Source of the DNA: Limisphaerales bacterium
GTDB taxonomy: Bacteria > Verrucomicrobiota > Verrucomicrobiia > Limisphaerales > UBA11358
DNA: 21,762 nucleotides
Direction of reading: 5' to 3'
NCBI GenBank assembly: GCA_003133815.1
Contig: PKZR01000246.1
Span: 1-21,762 of the forward strand
Made by a program: the position numbers and the translations under genes. Under the pieces are notes generated by a model that saw nothing but the letters and a program-made list of their open reading frames with translations, was not told where the DNA came from and ran no database searches. This document shows positions 7,730 through 14,999 of the stretch, piece by piece. Numbering within the stretch: the stretch's first letter is position 1; each line of letters begins with the position of its first letter.

Positions 7730-8755
7730 TTACAATCCGTTCAACACGTCAATCAACTGCCGCAGCCGACCGTAATCGTGGCGGTTGAAGTTGAAGGCGA
7801 TGCGCTTCAATTCCAGATGCTCGTTGTGTTCCACCTCCTCGGTTGTCGGGTCGACGGTCTGGATCTTCCCGCTGGCAACGATGTCGGCAAAATCCATGTT
7901 CATGGCAGCCAGGGCGGATTTGTTGGGAGCGGTTTTCATGCGGATGACGAGCAGTTCCCTGACGAAGCGCGTGGAATGGAAGTTCCGGTAGAAGCGCGAG
8001 ATGATCTTCACGGCTTCATCCACGCTGTCGGTGATCTGGTAAAGGTTCAAGTCTTCGGGCGAAATGAGTTTGTGGCTGAGAAGTTCCTCGCGGATGTGGA
8101 TGTCCCAGGTTTTCCAATAGGTGCCGCCGGGTTTGTCCACGAGAACGAGTGGCAGGAGCTGGCTTTTGCCGGTCTGCATGAGCGTGAGCGCTTCAAAGCC
8201 TTCGTCGAAAGTGCCGAAGCCGCCGGGAAACAGGACAATGGCGTCCGAATGGCGGATAAAGATGAGCTTGCGCGTGAAGAAGTATTTGAAGGTGACGAGT
8301 TTTTTGTCCTCGGCGATGATCGGGTTGGCGCTTTGCTCCCACGGCAGGCGGATGTTGACGCCGAAGCTGTTTTGCGAGCCTGCACCTTCGTGGCCGGCCT
8401 GCATGATGCCGCTGCCGGCTCCGGTGATGACCATGAAGCCGGCCTTGACGATCTTGCGGCCGAATTCGACGGCTTGCTGATATTCCAACGCGTCCGGCTG
8501 CGTGCGTGCGGAACCGAAGATGGTCACCTTGCGCTTGCCGAGGTAGGGGGCGAAGAGGCGGAAGGCGTATCGCAGCTCCCGAACTGCGGTGCGGATGATG
8601 CGCGCATCACCGGTGTCCTGCACGTCGGTCAGGAGTTTGAGGGCGTTTTCGATGATGTCGGCGACTTCCTGCTCGTTGTTGCCGCCGCCCTTGGATTTGA
8701 TGAGTTCGCGGATTTGCTGTTTGAGCGCGTGGTCAATGGCTGGTTTTGCCTTCAT
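7730..8755 (-). CDS. LOG-family (TIGR00730-like) Rossmann-fold protein, long form
   Basis: The 341-residue protein carries the LOG family core at about residues 75-260: VTIFGSART, VITGAGSGIMQAGHEGA, then PGGFGTFDEGFEAL near residue 176, which is the PGGxGTxxE phosphate-binding and catalytic motif. Family members hydrolyse nucleoside 5'-monophosphates at the N-glycosidic bond; the best known release free cytokinin bases (LOG) or act on AMP and related nucleotides (PpnN-like). Short LOG proteins have about 190 residues. Here there are N- and C-terminal extensions of about 80 residues each, as in longer bacterial members, so the substrate is uncertain. The ATG at 8755 is supported by AAGGA six bases upstream; a start at 8872 would add an unconserved Cys/His-rich stretch. 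It is divergent from rpsU and convergent with rpmB. Confidence 0.88.
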   Translation of the reverse strand: MKAKPAIDHALKQQIRELIKSKGGGNNEQEVADIIENALKLLTDVQDTGDARIIRTAVRELRYAFRLFAPYLGKRKVTIFGSARTQPDALEYQQAVEFGRKIVKAGFMVITGAGSGIMQAGHEGAGSQNSFGVNIRLPWEQSANPIIAEDKKLVTFKYFFTRKLIFIRHSDAIVLFPGGFGTFDEGFEALTLMQTGKSQLLPLVLVDKPGGTYWKTWDIHIREELLSHKLISPEDLNLYQITDSVDEAVKIISRFYRNFHSTRFVRELLVIRMKTAPNKSALAAMNMDFADIVASGKIQTVDPTTEEVEHNEHLELKRIAFNFNRHDYGRLRQLIDVLNGL

Positions 8756-8761
8756 TTCGTT

Positions 8762-8766
8762 TCCTT
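8762..8766 (-). promoter_or_regulatory. Ribosome binding site fixing the LOG-family start
   Basis: AAGGA on the minus strand lies six bases before the ATG at 8755. It is one of the few clear Shine-Dalgarno sequences in the window and decides against the upstream ATG at 8872. Confidence 0.75.
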
Positions 8767-8779
8767 GCTTTGAATGGCG

Positions 8780-8807
8780 ATGGTAGCAGGGATTGGTGCA
8801 ATTGCAA
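8780..8807 (-). promoter_or_regulatory. Candidate promoter for the LOG-family gene
   Basis: On the minus strand TTGCAA (8807-8802) and TACCAT (8785-8780) are 16 bp apart, which would give a leader of about 20 nt containing the AAGGA site. By-eye match, moderate strength. Confidence 0.4.
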
Positions 8808-8834
8808 CCTGGCGATTTGCCGTAGTTTTGCTCA

Positions 8835-8862
8835 TTGACAATCGCGCGGTAAAAACTATCCT
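8835..8862 (+). promoter_or_regulatory. Sigma70-type promoter for rpsU
   Basis: A perfect -35 hexamer TTGACA (8835-8840) and TATCCT (8857-8862) are separated by 16 bp. The leader to the rpsU start would be about 65-70 nt. This is the best promoter match in the window and suits a highly expressed ribosomal protein gene. Confidence 0.6.
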
Positions 8863-8919
8863 CCGCATCCATTTAATTTATCCGCGAGCAGCCGCGTGTG
8901 CGGTTATGCCTCGCCCGAG

Positions 8920-8930
8920 AAAGGAAGTGA
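8920..8930 (+). promoter_or_regulatory. Extended Shine-Dalgarno of rpsU
   Basis: AAAGGAAGTGA differs in only two positions from TAAGGAGGTGA, the full complement of a canonical 16S rRNA 3' end, and ends six bases before the TTG at 8937. An in-frame TGA (8928-8930) overlaps it, so the TTG is the only possible start. Confidence 0.8.
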
Positions 8931-8936
8931 GTCCCT

Positions 8937-9134
8937 TTGACAGAAATTAAACTAAAAAAAGGCGAACCAGTGGATCGCGCGCTGCGCCGGCTTAAGAAAA
9001 AAGTCGACCGCGAAGGCACGTTGAAAATCGTGCGCGCCCATCGCACGTTCGAGAAGCCCAGCGAAAAACGCCGCCGCAAGCAGAAAGTCGCGCGTTTCTC
9101 CGCCATGCTCACCGCGCGCTACGCGGACCTGTAA
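8937..9134 (+). CDS. rpsU: 30S ribosomal protein bS21
   Basis: bS21 is a small, very basic protein of the 30S platform near the anti-Shine-Dalgarno region of 16S rRNA. The 65-residue product matches the family along its length: an N-terminal KLKKGEPVDRALRRLKKK, a middle EGTLKIVRAHRTFEKPSEKRRRK, and an Arg-rich end. The start is a TTG at 8937, forced by an in-frame TGA eight bases upstream, with an unusually strong extended Shine-Dalgarno. A candidate promoter with a perfect TTGACA lies at 8835. The sugar isomerase gene follows 111 nt downstream across an inverted repeat. Confidence 0.95.
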   Translation: MTEIKLKKGEPVDRALRRLKKKVDREGTLKIVRAHRTFEKPSEKRRRKQKVARFSAMLTARYADL

Positions 9135-9148
9135 CTCCAGTTCGTCGG

Positions 9149-9247
9149 ATCGTGAATCGTTAAATCGTTGCATCGTGGCAATGGTTTAACGATTCTTCCT
9201 TTTCACGGTTCACGATTTAACAATGTAACGGTTCAACGATTCACGAT
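9149..9247. repeat. Word-repeat spacer with 28-bp inverted repeat, running into a start codon
   Basis: The spacer between rpsU and the isomerase gene is built of iterated words (ATCGTGA, ATCGTTA on the left; TTCACGG, TTCACGA on the right) at 7-8 bp steps. Its ends form an inverted repeat: 9149-9176 against 9220-9247, 24 of 28 positions complementary, all four differences being transitions. The right arm ends inside the ATG of the isomerase gene (9246-9248), so an RNA hairpin would hold the start codon at the base of its stem. Confidence 0.85.
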
Positions 9248-10160
9248 GTATTCATTTTCCACCTGCTGGAATTCCCACCGTCACACCGACGGCCGCGCCA
9301 TGCTGCGCGAAATCCGCGACCTCGGCTTCGACCACGCCGAGTTGAGCCACGGCATCCGCGTCAGCCTCATGCCGGGAATCCTCGAAGCCGTGGACGCGGG
9401 CGAGATGAAAATCTCCAGCCTGCATAATTTCTGCCCGCTGCCGATGGGCGTGACGCACGCCGCGCCGAACCTGTATCAGTTTTCCGACGAACGCCCGCGC
9501 GAACGCGAACTCGCCATCAAGCACACGCTCAAGACGTTTGAATTCGCCTCGCGCGTCAAGGCGTCCGTCGTCGTGCTGCACCTCGGCAGCATCGAGATGA
9601 AGGATTACACCGGCAAGCTCGGCGAAATGCTGGAGCGCGGCGAAAAAGGTTCGGCCAAATACGAAAAGCTCTGCGCCGAAATCTCAAAGGTTCGCGAGGT
9701 CAAAAAAATAAAATTTGTCGAGCGCACCAACGACACGCTCCGAAAACTCCTGCCCGAAGCCGAAAAACGCGGCCTCAAGCTCGGCTGCGAAAACCGCCAG
9801 GCGCTTGAAGAAATTCCGCTAGAAAGCGACTTCCAATTTTTCTTCCGCGAATTCCCCAGCCCGAACATCGTCTATTGGCACGATTGCGGCCATGCGCAGA
9901 TTAAGGAGAACTTCGGCTTTATCCACCACGCGCTGCATCTCGAATCGCTCGCCGCGCGCCTCGCCGGATTTCACGTCCACGACGTGCAGTTTCCCGCGCG
10001 CGACCACTGCGCGCCCGGCACCGGCACGATTGACTACGCTGCGCTCAAGCCGTTCGTGAAGCCGGAGCACATCAAGGTTTTTGAATTAAGCCCGTCGCTG
10101 CCCGTCGAAGCCGTCAAATGCGGCATCGCGCATCTGAAATTGATCTTGGGAAACGAATGA
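9246..10160 (+). CDS. Sugar phosphate isomerase/epimerase family protein (xylose isomerase-like TIM barrel)
   Basis: The 304-residue product fits the AP-endonuclease-2/xylose isomerase-like barrel superfamily, whose members isomerise or epimerise sugars and related polyols using a divalent metal. The expected ligand-bearing strand ends are visible: an early SLHNFCPLP strand, VVLHLGS, LGCENR with its Glu near residue 180, YWHDCGHAQ, GFHVHDVQF and a final FELSPS Glu. GTGTIDY is also typical. The specific substrate cannot be told. The ATG at 9246 was chosen because the barrel begins at once (MYSFSTCWN) and the 26 codons upstream are spacer repeat. There is no Shine-Dalgarno; the start lies in the right arm of the inverted repeat. 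The stop overlaps the next gene's ATG (ATGA), so the two genes are coupled. Confidence 0.85.
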   Translation: MYSFSTCWNSHRHTDGRAMLREIRDLGFDHAELSHGIRVSLMPGILEAVDAGEMKISSLHNFCPLPMGVTHAAPNLYQFSDERPRERELAIKHTLKTFEFASRVKASVVVLHLGSIEMKDYTGKLGEMLERGEKGSAKYEKLCAEISKVREVKKIKFVERTNDTLRKLLPEAEKRGLKLGCENRQALEEIPLESDFQFFFREFPSPNIVYWHDCGHAQIKENFGFIHHALHLESLAARLAGFHVHDVQFPARDHCAPGTGTIDYAALKPFVKPEHIKVFELSPSLPVEAVKCGIAHLKLILGNE

Positions 10161-11461
10161 AAACCACCGCTGCAGAAATTGTGCAGCGATTGCAATCCGC
10201 CGGTTTTGCCGCGTTCTGGGTCGGTGGCTGCGTGCGCGATTTTCTGCTCGGACGTGAGCCGCAGGATTTCGACATCGCCACGGACGCGAAGCCGGAGCAG
10301 GTTGAAAAGCTTTTCAAGCGCACTATTGCCGTCGGACGCAAATTCGGCGTGATGGTCGTCGTCGAAGGCGGCCATCAATTCCAGGTCGCCACCTTTCGCG
10401 CCGAGGCGGATTATCAGGATGGCCGCCGCCCGGAGAAAATCATCTTCGCCACCGCCGAGGCTGACGCATTGCGTCGCGACTTCACCGTGAACGGTCTTTT
10501 CTACGATCCGATTTCACAACAAACTCACGACTGGGTCGGCGGCGAAAAAGATTTACGCGCAAAAATCATCCGCACCATCGGCAAACCGGAAGAACGTTTT
10601 GGCGAAGATCATTTGCGGCTGCTGCGCGCCGTCCGTTTCGCCGCGCAGTTGAACTTTGAAATCGAGCCGAAGACTTTTGCCGCCGTCAAATCCCTTGCGC
10701 CGAAGATCAAGCTCATCAGCGCCGAGCGGATTCGCGACGAGTTGTTGAAGCTGTTCCGTCCGCCGCACGCCGCGCGCGGGTTGGTTTTGCTGCGCAACAG
10801 CGGATTGCTTCCATTTGTTCTGCCCGAATTAGCGGCCACCATTTCCTGCGAGCAGTCGCCGGATTATCATCCCGAAAGCAGTGTCTTCAATCACATTTGC
10901 CTGATGCTGGAAAAGCTCCCAGCGGATGCGCACGAATCGCTGTCGTGGACAGTGTTGATGCACGACATCGCCAAGCCGGTGACTGCGGAGCGCGATGCCA
11001 AGACCGGCGCGATTCATTTTTACGGACACGAGAAAGTCGGTGCGGAGATTGCGGAGAAAATTTTGCAGCGGCTGCGCTTTCCCAAAAAGCAGATTGATGA
11101 AATCGTCACATGCGTTCTGCATCACATGCAGTTCAAGGACGTGAAGCAGATGCGCAAGGCCACTTTGCGCCGGCTGCTATTGCGCGAGACGTTCCTGCTG
11201 GAACTGGAATTGCACAAGCTGGACTGTCTCGGCTCGCATGGCGATCTGGAGCTTTACGATTTTTTGGTTAAGCAGGCGGAGGAATTAAAAATGAAACCGG
11301 CAATACGTCCGCCGCTGCTCACAGGAAAAGATCTGATTGAGCTCGGAATGAAACCGGGAAAAGAACTGGGCGCGATGCTGCACGAGGTCCGCGAGAAGCA
11401 ATTGCAGGATGAGTTAAAAACTCCGCGTCAGGCCAAAGCGTGGGTGATGAAACAAATCTGA
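10157..11461 (+). CDS. cca: CCA tRNA nucleotidyltransferase / poly(A) polymerase family with HD domain
   Basis: This is a class II nucleotidyltransferase of 434 residues that would add nucleotides to RNA 3' ends, most simply the tRNA CCA tail. The head domain has GGCVRD at residues 23-28 and the metal-binding DFD at 37-39, then RRDFTVNGLFYD near 105 and RAVRFAAQL near 155, the neck motifs of the family. An HD phosphohydrolase domain follows with LMHDIAKP near 265, its partner histidine further on, and an HHMQFKD stretch, as in many bacterial Cca proteins. Sequence alone does not separate full CCA-adding from C/A-only or poly(A) activity. The ATG at 10157 shares ATGA with the isomerase stop; an upstream ATG at 10118 lies inside that gene. 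Its stop is two bases from the stop of the convergent DUF1080 gene, so any terminator must sit inside a coding sequence. Confidence 0.9.
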   Translation: MKTTAAEIVQRLQSAGFAAFWVGGCVRDFLLGREPQDFDIATDAKPEQVEKLFKRTIAVGRKFGVMVVVEGGHQFQVATFRAEADYQDGRRPEKIIFATAEADALRRDFTVNGLFYDPISQQTHDWVGGEKDLRAKIIRTIGKPEERFGEDHLRLLRAVRFAAQLNFEIEPKTFAAVKSLAPKIKLISAERIRDELLKLFRPPHAARGLVLLRNSGLLPFVLPELAATISCEQSPDYHPESSVFNHICLMLEKLPADAHESLSWTVLMHDIAKPVTAERDAKTGAIHFYGHEKVGAEIAEKILQRLRFPKKQIDEIVTCVLHHMQFKDVKQMRKATLRRLLLRETFLLELELHKLDCLGSHGDLELYDFLVKQAEELKMKPAIRPPLLTGKDLIELGMKPGKELGAMLHEVREKQLQDELKTPRQAKAWVMKQI

Positions 11462-11463
11462 AA

Positions 11464-12111
11464 TTATTTTAACGGCTCCAAATATATCTTTCGGATTTCA
11501 AAATCTGCGCCTTCGCTTTGGATTCCGACGAAGCCGGATAAAACGGTAGATTCGGTGGTTTCGTTCATCAATTTGCCGTTGATGATGGCTTTCACATCGT
11601 TGCCGGCGCAAACCGTCACGTTGGTGTCCCATTCGCCGACGGGATGTTCATTGGTCGGGAAACGCATGGGAAGCGCCGTGTTGGCGTCCATGCCTTTGTG
11701 TTCCTTGGATTCCGCGCCGGCCATCAAAAATAAATCACCCTGCCGTCCGGATTTGCCCTGGTTCTGGATGCACATTGGCCAGACTTTGTCCGGCAATTGC
11801 ATGTGGACGAGCACGCCGGTGTTGTTGGCCTTTGGCGTGACTTTGACGAAGCGCCATTCGACAGTGACGACGTAATTGCTGTAACTTTGCAGCGTCCGCA
11901 GATAGCCGATGGCCGAGCCGTTGCAATGGATCATGCCGTTGGTGACGCTCCACGTTTGCATCGGGTCGGCGTCGTTTCTCATGCAGAAGGTGAAGCCGAC
12001 AAAATTCGTGCCGTTGAAAAGTTCGATGTGATCCGTGGGAGTAATGACATTCTGCGCGGCGCAGGAACCGGCAACGGTGACGGCGAGACAAAGTGAGGCG
12101 ATGAGTTTCAT
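11464..12111 (-). CDS. Secreted DUF1080 (3-keto-disaccharide hydrolase family) protein, downstream copy
   Basis: The 215-residue product has a signal peptide (hydrophobic residues 4-16, likely cleavage near 18-19) and one DUF1080 LamG-like domain. DUF1080 proteins are abundant in Verrucomicrobia and Planctomycetes; some hydrolyse 3-keto-glycosides and others are thought to bind glycans. Visible family marks are HIELFNGTNF near residue 27, VEWRF, NNTGVLVHMQLP, VGEWDTNVTV, AIINGKLMNE and the terminal GFVGIQSEGADFEIRKI. The usual Gly-Trp after FNG is Gly-Phe here. A Cys at residue 17 could be a lipobox Cys, but the sequence before it is not canonical. It lies five bases after the paralogue at 12117-12767, clearly a tandem duplication, and its stop almost touches that of cca. 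Confidence 0.85.
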   Translation of the reverse strand: MKLIASLCLAVTVAGSCAAQNVITPTDHIELFNGTNFVGFTFCMRNDADPMQTWSVTNGMIHCNGSAIGYLRTLQSYSNYVVTVEWRFVKVTPKANNTGVLVHMQLPDKVWPMCIQNQGKSGRQGDLFLMAGAESKEHKGMDANTALPMRFPTNEHPVGEWDTNVTVCAGNDVKAIINGKLMNETTESTVLSGFVGIQSEGADFEIRKIYLEPLK

Positions 12112-12116
12112 ATGGA

Positions 12117-12767
12117 TTATTTCAGCGGATCAACGGAGATTTTCCGAACTTCCATGTCCGCACCCTCGCTTTGGATGCCGATGAAGCCGGAAGAAACATT
12201 GCAGTCGGTGATTTTGTTCATGGATTTGCCGTTGACGATGATTTCAACGGTATTGCTGCTGCAGACAGTTTGAAACGTGCTCCATTCGCCGACCGGGCTT
12301 TCAGCGGATGGTTGGAGCATTTTAATCCCGTTCTTTTTCATGTTCTTTGGCTCGGCGCAATCAACGCCGCCCCAGAGCCAGAAATCACCCTGATGGGCGT
12401 GCATGCCCTGACACTCGACGCACCTCGACCAGACATTGTCGGGCAAATGCATGTCAACGAGTACGCCGGTGTTGCCGGCCTTGAGGAAGCGCCACTCGAC
12501 GGTGCAGATATAATTGCTGTAAATATTTTCCGTGCGCATAAAGCCATTCGGCCTGCCGGTGCAATGGATGACGCCATTCGTGATGCTCCAGGTTTGTTCC
12601 GGCGCTGAATTCGAGCGCATGAAAAACGTCCAGCCGGAAAAATCTTTTCCATTAAAAAGTTCGATATGATCGGTGGGGGTGATGACATCCTGCGCGGTGA
12701 GAGTTTCGGCATGCGCAAAACACAGCAAGGCGACATACAGAATGATGGTTTTGGAAATGGCTTTCAT
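12117..12767 (-). CDS. Secreted DUF1080 (3-keto-disaccharide hydrolase family) protein, upstream copy
   Basis: The 216-residue protein has a signal peptide (about residues 1-20, cleavage after AHA) and a DUF1080 domain with the canonical LFNGKDFSGW, EWRF, GNTGVLVDMHLPD and the C-terminal GFIGIQSEGADMEVRKI. Roughly half of its residues match the neighbouring copy, with VITPTDHIELFNG identical in both. It keeps the GW motif and is the more family-like of the two. The start at 12767 was chosen because the signal peptide begins there; an upstream ATG at 12836 would overlap the GT9 gene and put 23 polar residues before the hydrophobic segment. It lies 31 nt downstream of GT9 and probably shares its transcript. 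Catalytic activity is not shown by sequence. Confidence 0.86.
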   Translation of the reverse strand: MKAISKTIILYVALLCFAHAETLTAQDVITPTDHIELFNGKDFSGWTFFMRSNSAPEQTWSITNGVIHCTGRPNGFMRTENIYSNYICTVEWRFLKAGNTGVLVDMHLPDNVWSRCVECQGMHAHQGDFWLWGGVDCAEPKNMKKNGIKMLQPSAESPVGEWSTFQTVCSSNTVEIIVNGKSMNKITDCNVSSGFIGIQSEGADMEVRKISVDPLK

Positions 12768-12798
12768 ATGGCGAGAATTACGCGGGGTTTGCCACAAG

Positions 12799-13821
12799 TC
12801 AAGCGCGTGAATCAAGTTGTTTTCGTGCGCGCTCAAAAACTTTTACTGGAGCAATGGAGTCAAGACATTCCAGCGGGGTTTTCCATGTGCAATAAGATTT
12901 GAGACAAGGTGAGCAGGGAAGATCGATCCGCAAAACATTGTCAAGCTGGCCATAGGGTCCGGTGCGTGTCGGTTCGGTGGGTCCGAAGAGCGCGACGAGC
13001 GGCTTGCCCAGCGCGGCGGCGACGTGCATCGGGCCGGTGTCGTTCGTGATCATCAAATCGCAAAGGCGAATCCATTCAACCATTTCCGGCAGCGAAATTT
13101 CGCCGCACAAATTCAAAGAGCGTGAAGATTGGGCGCGTGAAATGGCTTCGCCAAGCGGCATGTCTTCCGCGCCGCCGAGAATGGCGAAACGCACTTCAGG
13201 AAATTTTTCGGCAAACAACAAAACGAGTTGTGAAAATTTTTCAACAGGCCAGCGTTTATTGTCCCAGCGCGCGCCGGGCTGAATTGCAATCCATTTAGTG
13301 CTGTTGGTTTTCCATTTTAATTTTACAGCGGCGGAAATTTCCGGACGTTCGGCCAACCAGTTGAAATTTTCGTGAACCGGCACGCCAAGTTGCGGCAACA
13401 CTGTGAGATACCAATCCACTGCGTGCGTATGGAAACTTTTTCTCGGGACGGCGACATCATAAAAGCCGCGTGCGCCTTCGCGAATTTCATCAAGGCCGAC
13501 GAGGAATTTTCCCCGCGCGAGCCACGCGAACGCCCCGCTGCGTGCGAGGCATTGCAGATCGATGACGAGATCAAAATTTTGCCCGCGCAACCAGCGGATG
13601 CTGCCGAGCATTTCCGGCCAGTGCTGCGGTTTGCCCCAACGTTTGCGTTCAAAACGAACCACACCAGCGAGGTCGGGATCACCTTCGAGCAGCGGTGCGA
13701 GCGCCGAGTCAATCCACCAAAAAATTTCCGCGTCGCGGAAATGCAATTTTAGCAGGCGCAATACAGGCAATGCTTGAATGACATCGCCGAGCGAACTGGG
13801 TTTGAGGATGAGAATTTTCAA
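12799..13821 (-). CDS. GT9 family glycosyltransferase (heptosyltransferase-like)
   Basis: The 340-residue product follows the GT9 pattern (WaaC/WaaF/WaaQ, GT-B fold). The N-terminus is KILILKPSSLGDVIQALPVL, the LGDVI loop being the acceptor-side signature. FDLVIDLQ lies near residue 85-92, IQPGARWDNKRWP opens the donor-binding half, and the ADP-sugar signature NDTGPMHVAAALGKPLVALFGPTEPTR lies near residue 260-285. A CSPC pair follows near the end. The role is transfer of a heptose or similar sugar to lipid A core or another envelope glycan on the cytoplasmic face. The start is TTG at 13821; an in-frame TGA lies just upstream, no ATG is available, and the TTG lies within the heptamer repeat tract, without a Shine-Dalgarno. 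It is read with the DUF1080 pair downstream. Confidence 0.9.
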   Translation of the reverse strand: MKILILKPSSLGDVIQALPVLRLLKLHFRDAEIFWWIDSALAPLLEGDPDLAGVVRFERKRWGKPQHWPEMLGSIRWLRGQNFDLVIDLQCLARSGAFAWLARGKFLVGLDEIREGARGFYDVAVPRKSFHTHAVDWYLTVLPQLGVPVHENFNWLAERPEISAAVKLKWKTNSTKWIAIQPGARWDNKRWPVEKFSQLVLLFAEKFPEVRFAILGGAEDMPLGEAISRAQSSRSLNLCGEISLPEMVEWIRLCDLMITNDTGPMHVAAALGKPLVALFGPTEPTRTGPYGQLDNVLRIDLPCSPCLKSYCTWKTPLECLDSIAPVKVFERARKQLDSRA

Positions 13822-13900
13822 CGTTCAATGTTCAGCATCCACGGTTCAGGATTGAAAAATCGAATCCTAAACGCCCGACCGCGAACACCGAACGATCATT
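13817..13900. repeat. Heptamer-word repeat filling the spacer before GT9
   Basis: The whole spacer between the GT9 start and the metallophosphoesterase stop can be read as twelve 7-bp words in one register. The first are TTCAACG and TTCAATG and later ones are CGCGAAC and ACCGAAC. Words near one another are most alike, which suggests stepwise slippage. The TTCAACG unit includes the TTG start of GT9 on the minus strand. An inverted pair GGATT/AATCC (13849-13866) lies in the middle. Confidence 0.75.
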
Positions 13901-14622
13901 TATCTTCCAAATTCAAGACGTTCAGCGAGACGCTCGGGCAATCCGGCGGCCCGGATTTTGGCCTGAGTCGTCGCGATGTCGTAGTCGAGCCGGCGGAGTT
14001 CGATTGTTCCGGCGTCCATGTCATATATGACATAGGCGGCCTTGGGATTGTTGTCTCGGGGCTGCCCGACGGCACCGACGTTGACAAAATATTTTTTTGC
14101 CGGGTCAACTTTAAATTTGGAGTATGTGCCGCCACGAACGGCCGTGTCACGCATGAAGGCTACCGGGACATGCGTATGGCCGAAGAAGCAGACCTGTGTG
14201 TTTTGATATGGAAAGCTGGCTGCGGCGGCGAGCTTGTCAAAGACGTAACCCCAGCGTTGCGGGGCATCGAGCGTGGCGTGGACGATGGTGAAGTTGGCGA
14301 CAATGCGGGAATATTTGAGGTCGCGCAGCCATTGTTTTTCCTCCGCGTTCAATTGGGCGCGTGTCCAGTGGACGGCATCAGCGGCTGCGGGATTGAATCC
14401 TTCGAGATGTTCTTCGGTGGAACAGTATTCGTCGTGATTGCCTTTGACACAGGGAATGTTCATGTCACGGACGATTTTTAGGCACTCCTTGGGGTTGGCG
14501 TTGTAGCCGACGACGTCACCGAGGCAGACGTAATGAGTGGGGTTCTGGTCCTTGGCGTCTTCCAAAACCGTTTGGAGCGCTTCCAGGTTGCCGTGGATGT
14601 CTGCGAGGATGGCGTATTTCAT
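13900..14622 (-). CDS. Calcineurin-like metallophosphoesterase (YfcE/MJ0936-like)
   Basis: The 240-residue protein has all the dimetal phosphoesterase motifs: D8 and H10 in ILADIHGN, D36 in LGDVVGY, GNHDE at residues 61-65, a VHATLD histidine near 115 and FFGHTHVP near 150. Closely similar proteins hydrolyse small phosphodiesters or serve as unspecialised phosphatases; the natural substrate is unknown. No membrane segment or signal peptide is seen, so it should be cytoplasmic. The ATG at 14622 overlaps the acyP stop by four bases (ATGA), indicating coupled translation. Both neighbours act on phosphate esters or anhydrides, but no shared pathway is evident. Confidence 0.9.
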   Translation of the reverse strand: MKYAILADIHGNLEALQTVLEDAKDQNPTHYVCLGDVVGYNANPKECLKIVRDMNIPCVKGNHDEYCSTEEHLEGFNPAAADAVHWTRAQLNAEEKQWLRDLKYSRIVANFTIVHATLDAPQRWGYVFDKLAAAASFPYQNTQVCFFGHTHVPVAFMRDTAVRGGTYSKFKVDPAKKYFVNVGAVGQPRDNNPKAAYVIYDMDAGTIELRRLDYDIATTQAKIRAAGLPERLAERLEFGR

Positions 14623-14915
14623 TGCGTAATTTCAAAACCGCGATATTCATTTTGCGCGTCGCCCCATTCTACACTCTCATCGCGGATAAAACCAGCGAGG
14701 ATTGCGCTCCGGAGTGCGGCGCGGAAGTCCTCGAGTTCTTCGGACTCGCCTTCAGCCGCAAGTTCGACGCGTCCATCGGTCAGATTGCGGACGTAACCGG
14801 TGATTTCAAATCCGGTGGCGATTGTTCTTGCGGTATAGCGGAACCCGATGCCCTGTACGCGGCCTGAATAAAAAATTTTCATCCGGCGCGCAACGGTTGG
14901 CGTTTGAATCGGCAT
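14619..14915 (-). CDS. acyP: Acylphosphatase
   Basis: Acylphosphatase hydrolyses carboxyl-phosphate bonds in small cytoplasmic metabolites such as acetyl phosphate. The 98-residue sequence holds the substrate loop YSGRVQGIGFRY with catalytic Arg 26 and the catalytic Asn 44 in GYVRNLTDG, followed by VELAAEGE. The family is normally about 90 residues. A second ATG at 14882 (MKIFYSG) gives an 87-residue protein that is equally plausible, and neither start has a Shine-Dalgarno. It is the first gene of the minus block that continues with the metallophosphoesterase, and is divergent from the pilus operon. Confidence 0.92.
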   Translation of the reverse strand: MPIQTPTVARRMKIFYSGRVQGIGFRYTARTIATGFEITGYVRNLTDGRVELAAEGESEELEDFRAALRSAILAGFIRDESVEWGDAQNEYRGFEITQ

Positions 14916-14999
14916 CGCAAGATGAAGCCAAAGTCGGCGGCGTGGCGCAATGTTTTTTGCCGGGCCAAAAAACTTTTTTCATTTTTGGGTGAATTCTGT

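Noticed and set aside
7694..8773. A 359-codon open frame on the plus strand
   Set aside because: It is the complement of the LOG-family gene, which has the PGGFGTFDE motif and a clear Shine-Dalgarno.
9168..9245. Upstream extension of the isomerase from an ATG at 9168
   Set aside because: The 26 extra codons are translated inverted repeat; the barrel's first strand begins at the ATG at 9246.
14965..14988. Hairpin CCAAAAA/TTTTTGG upstream of the pilus operon
   Set aside because: The stem is almost all A-T with a 10-nt loop and no following T-run; it is too weak to call a terminator or attenuator.
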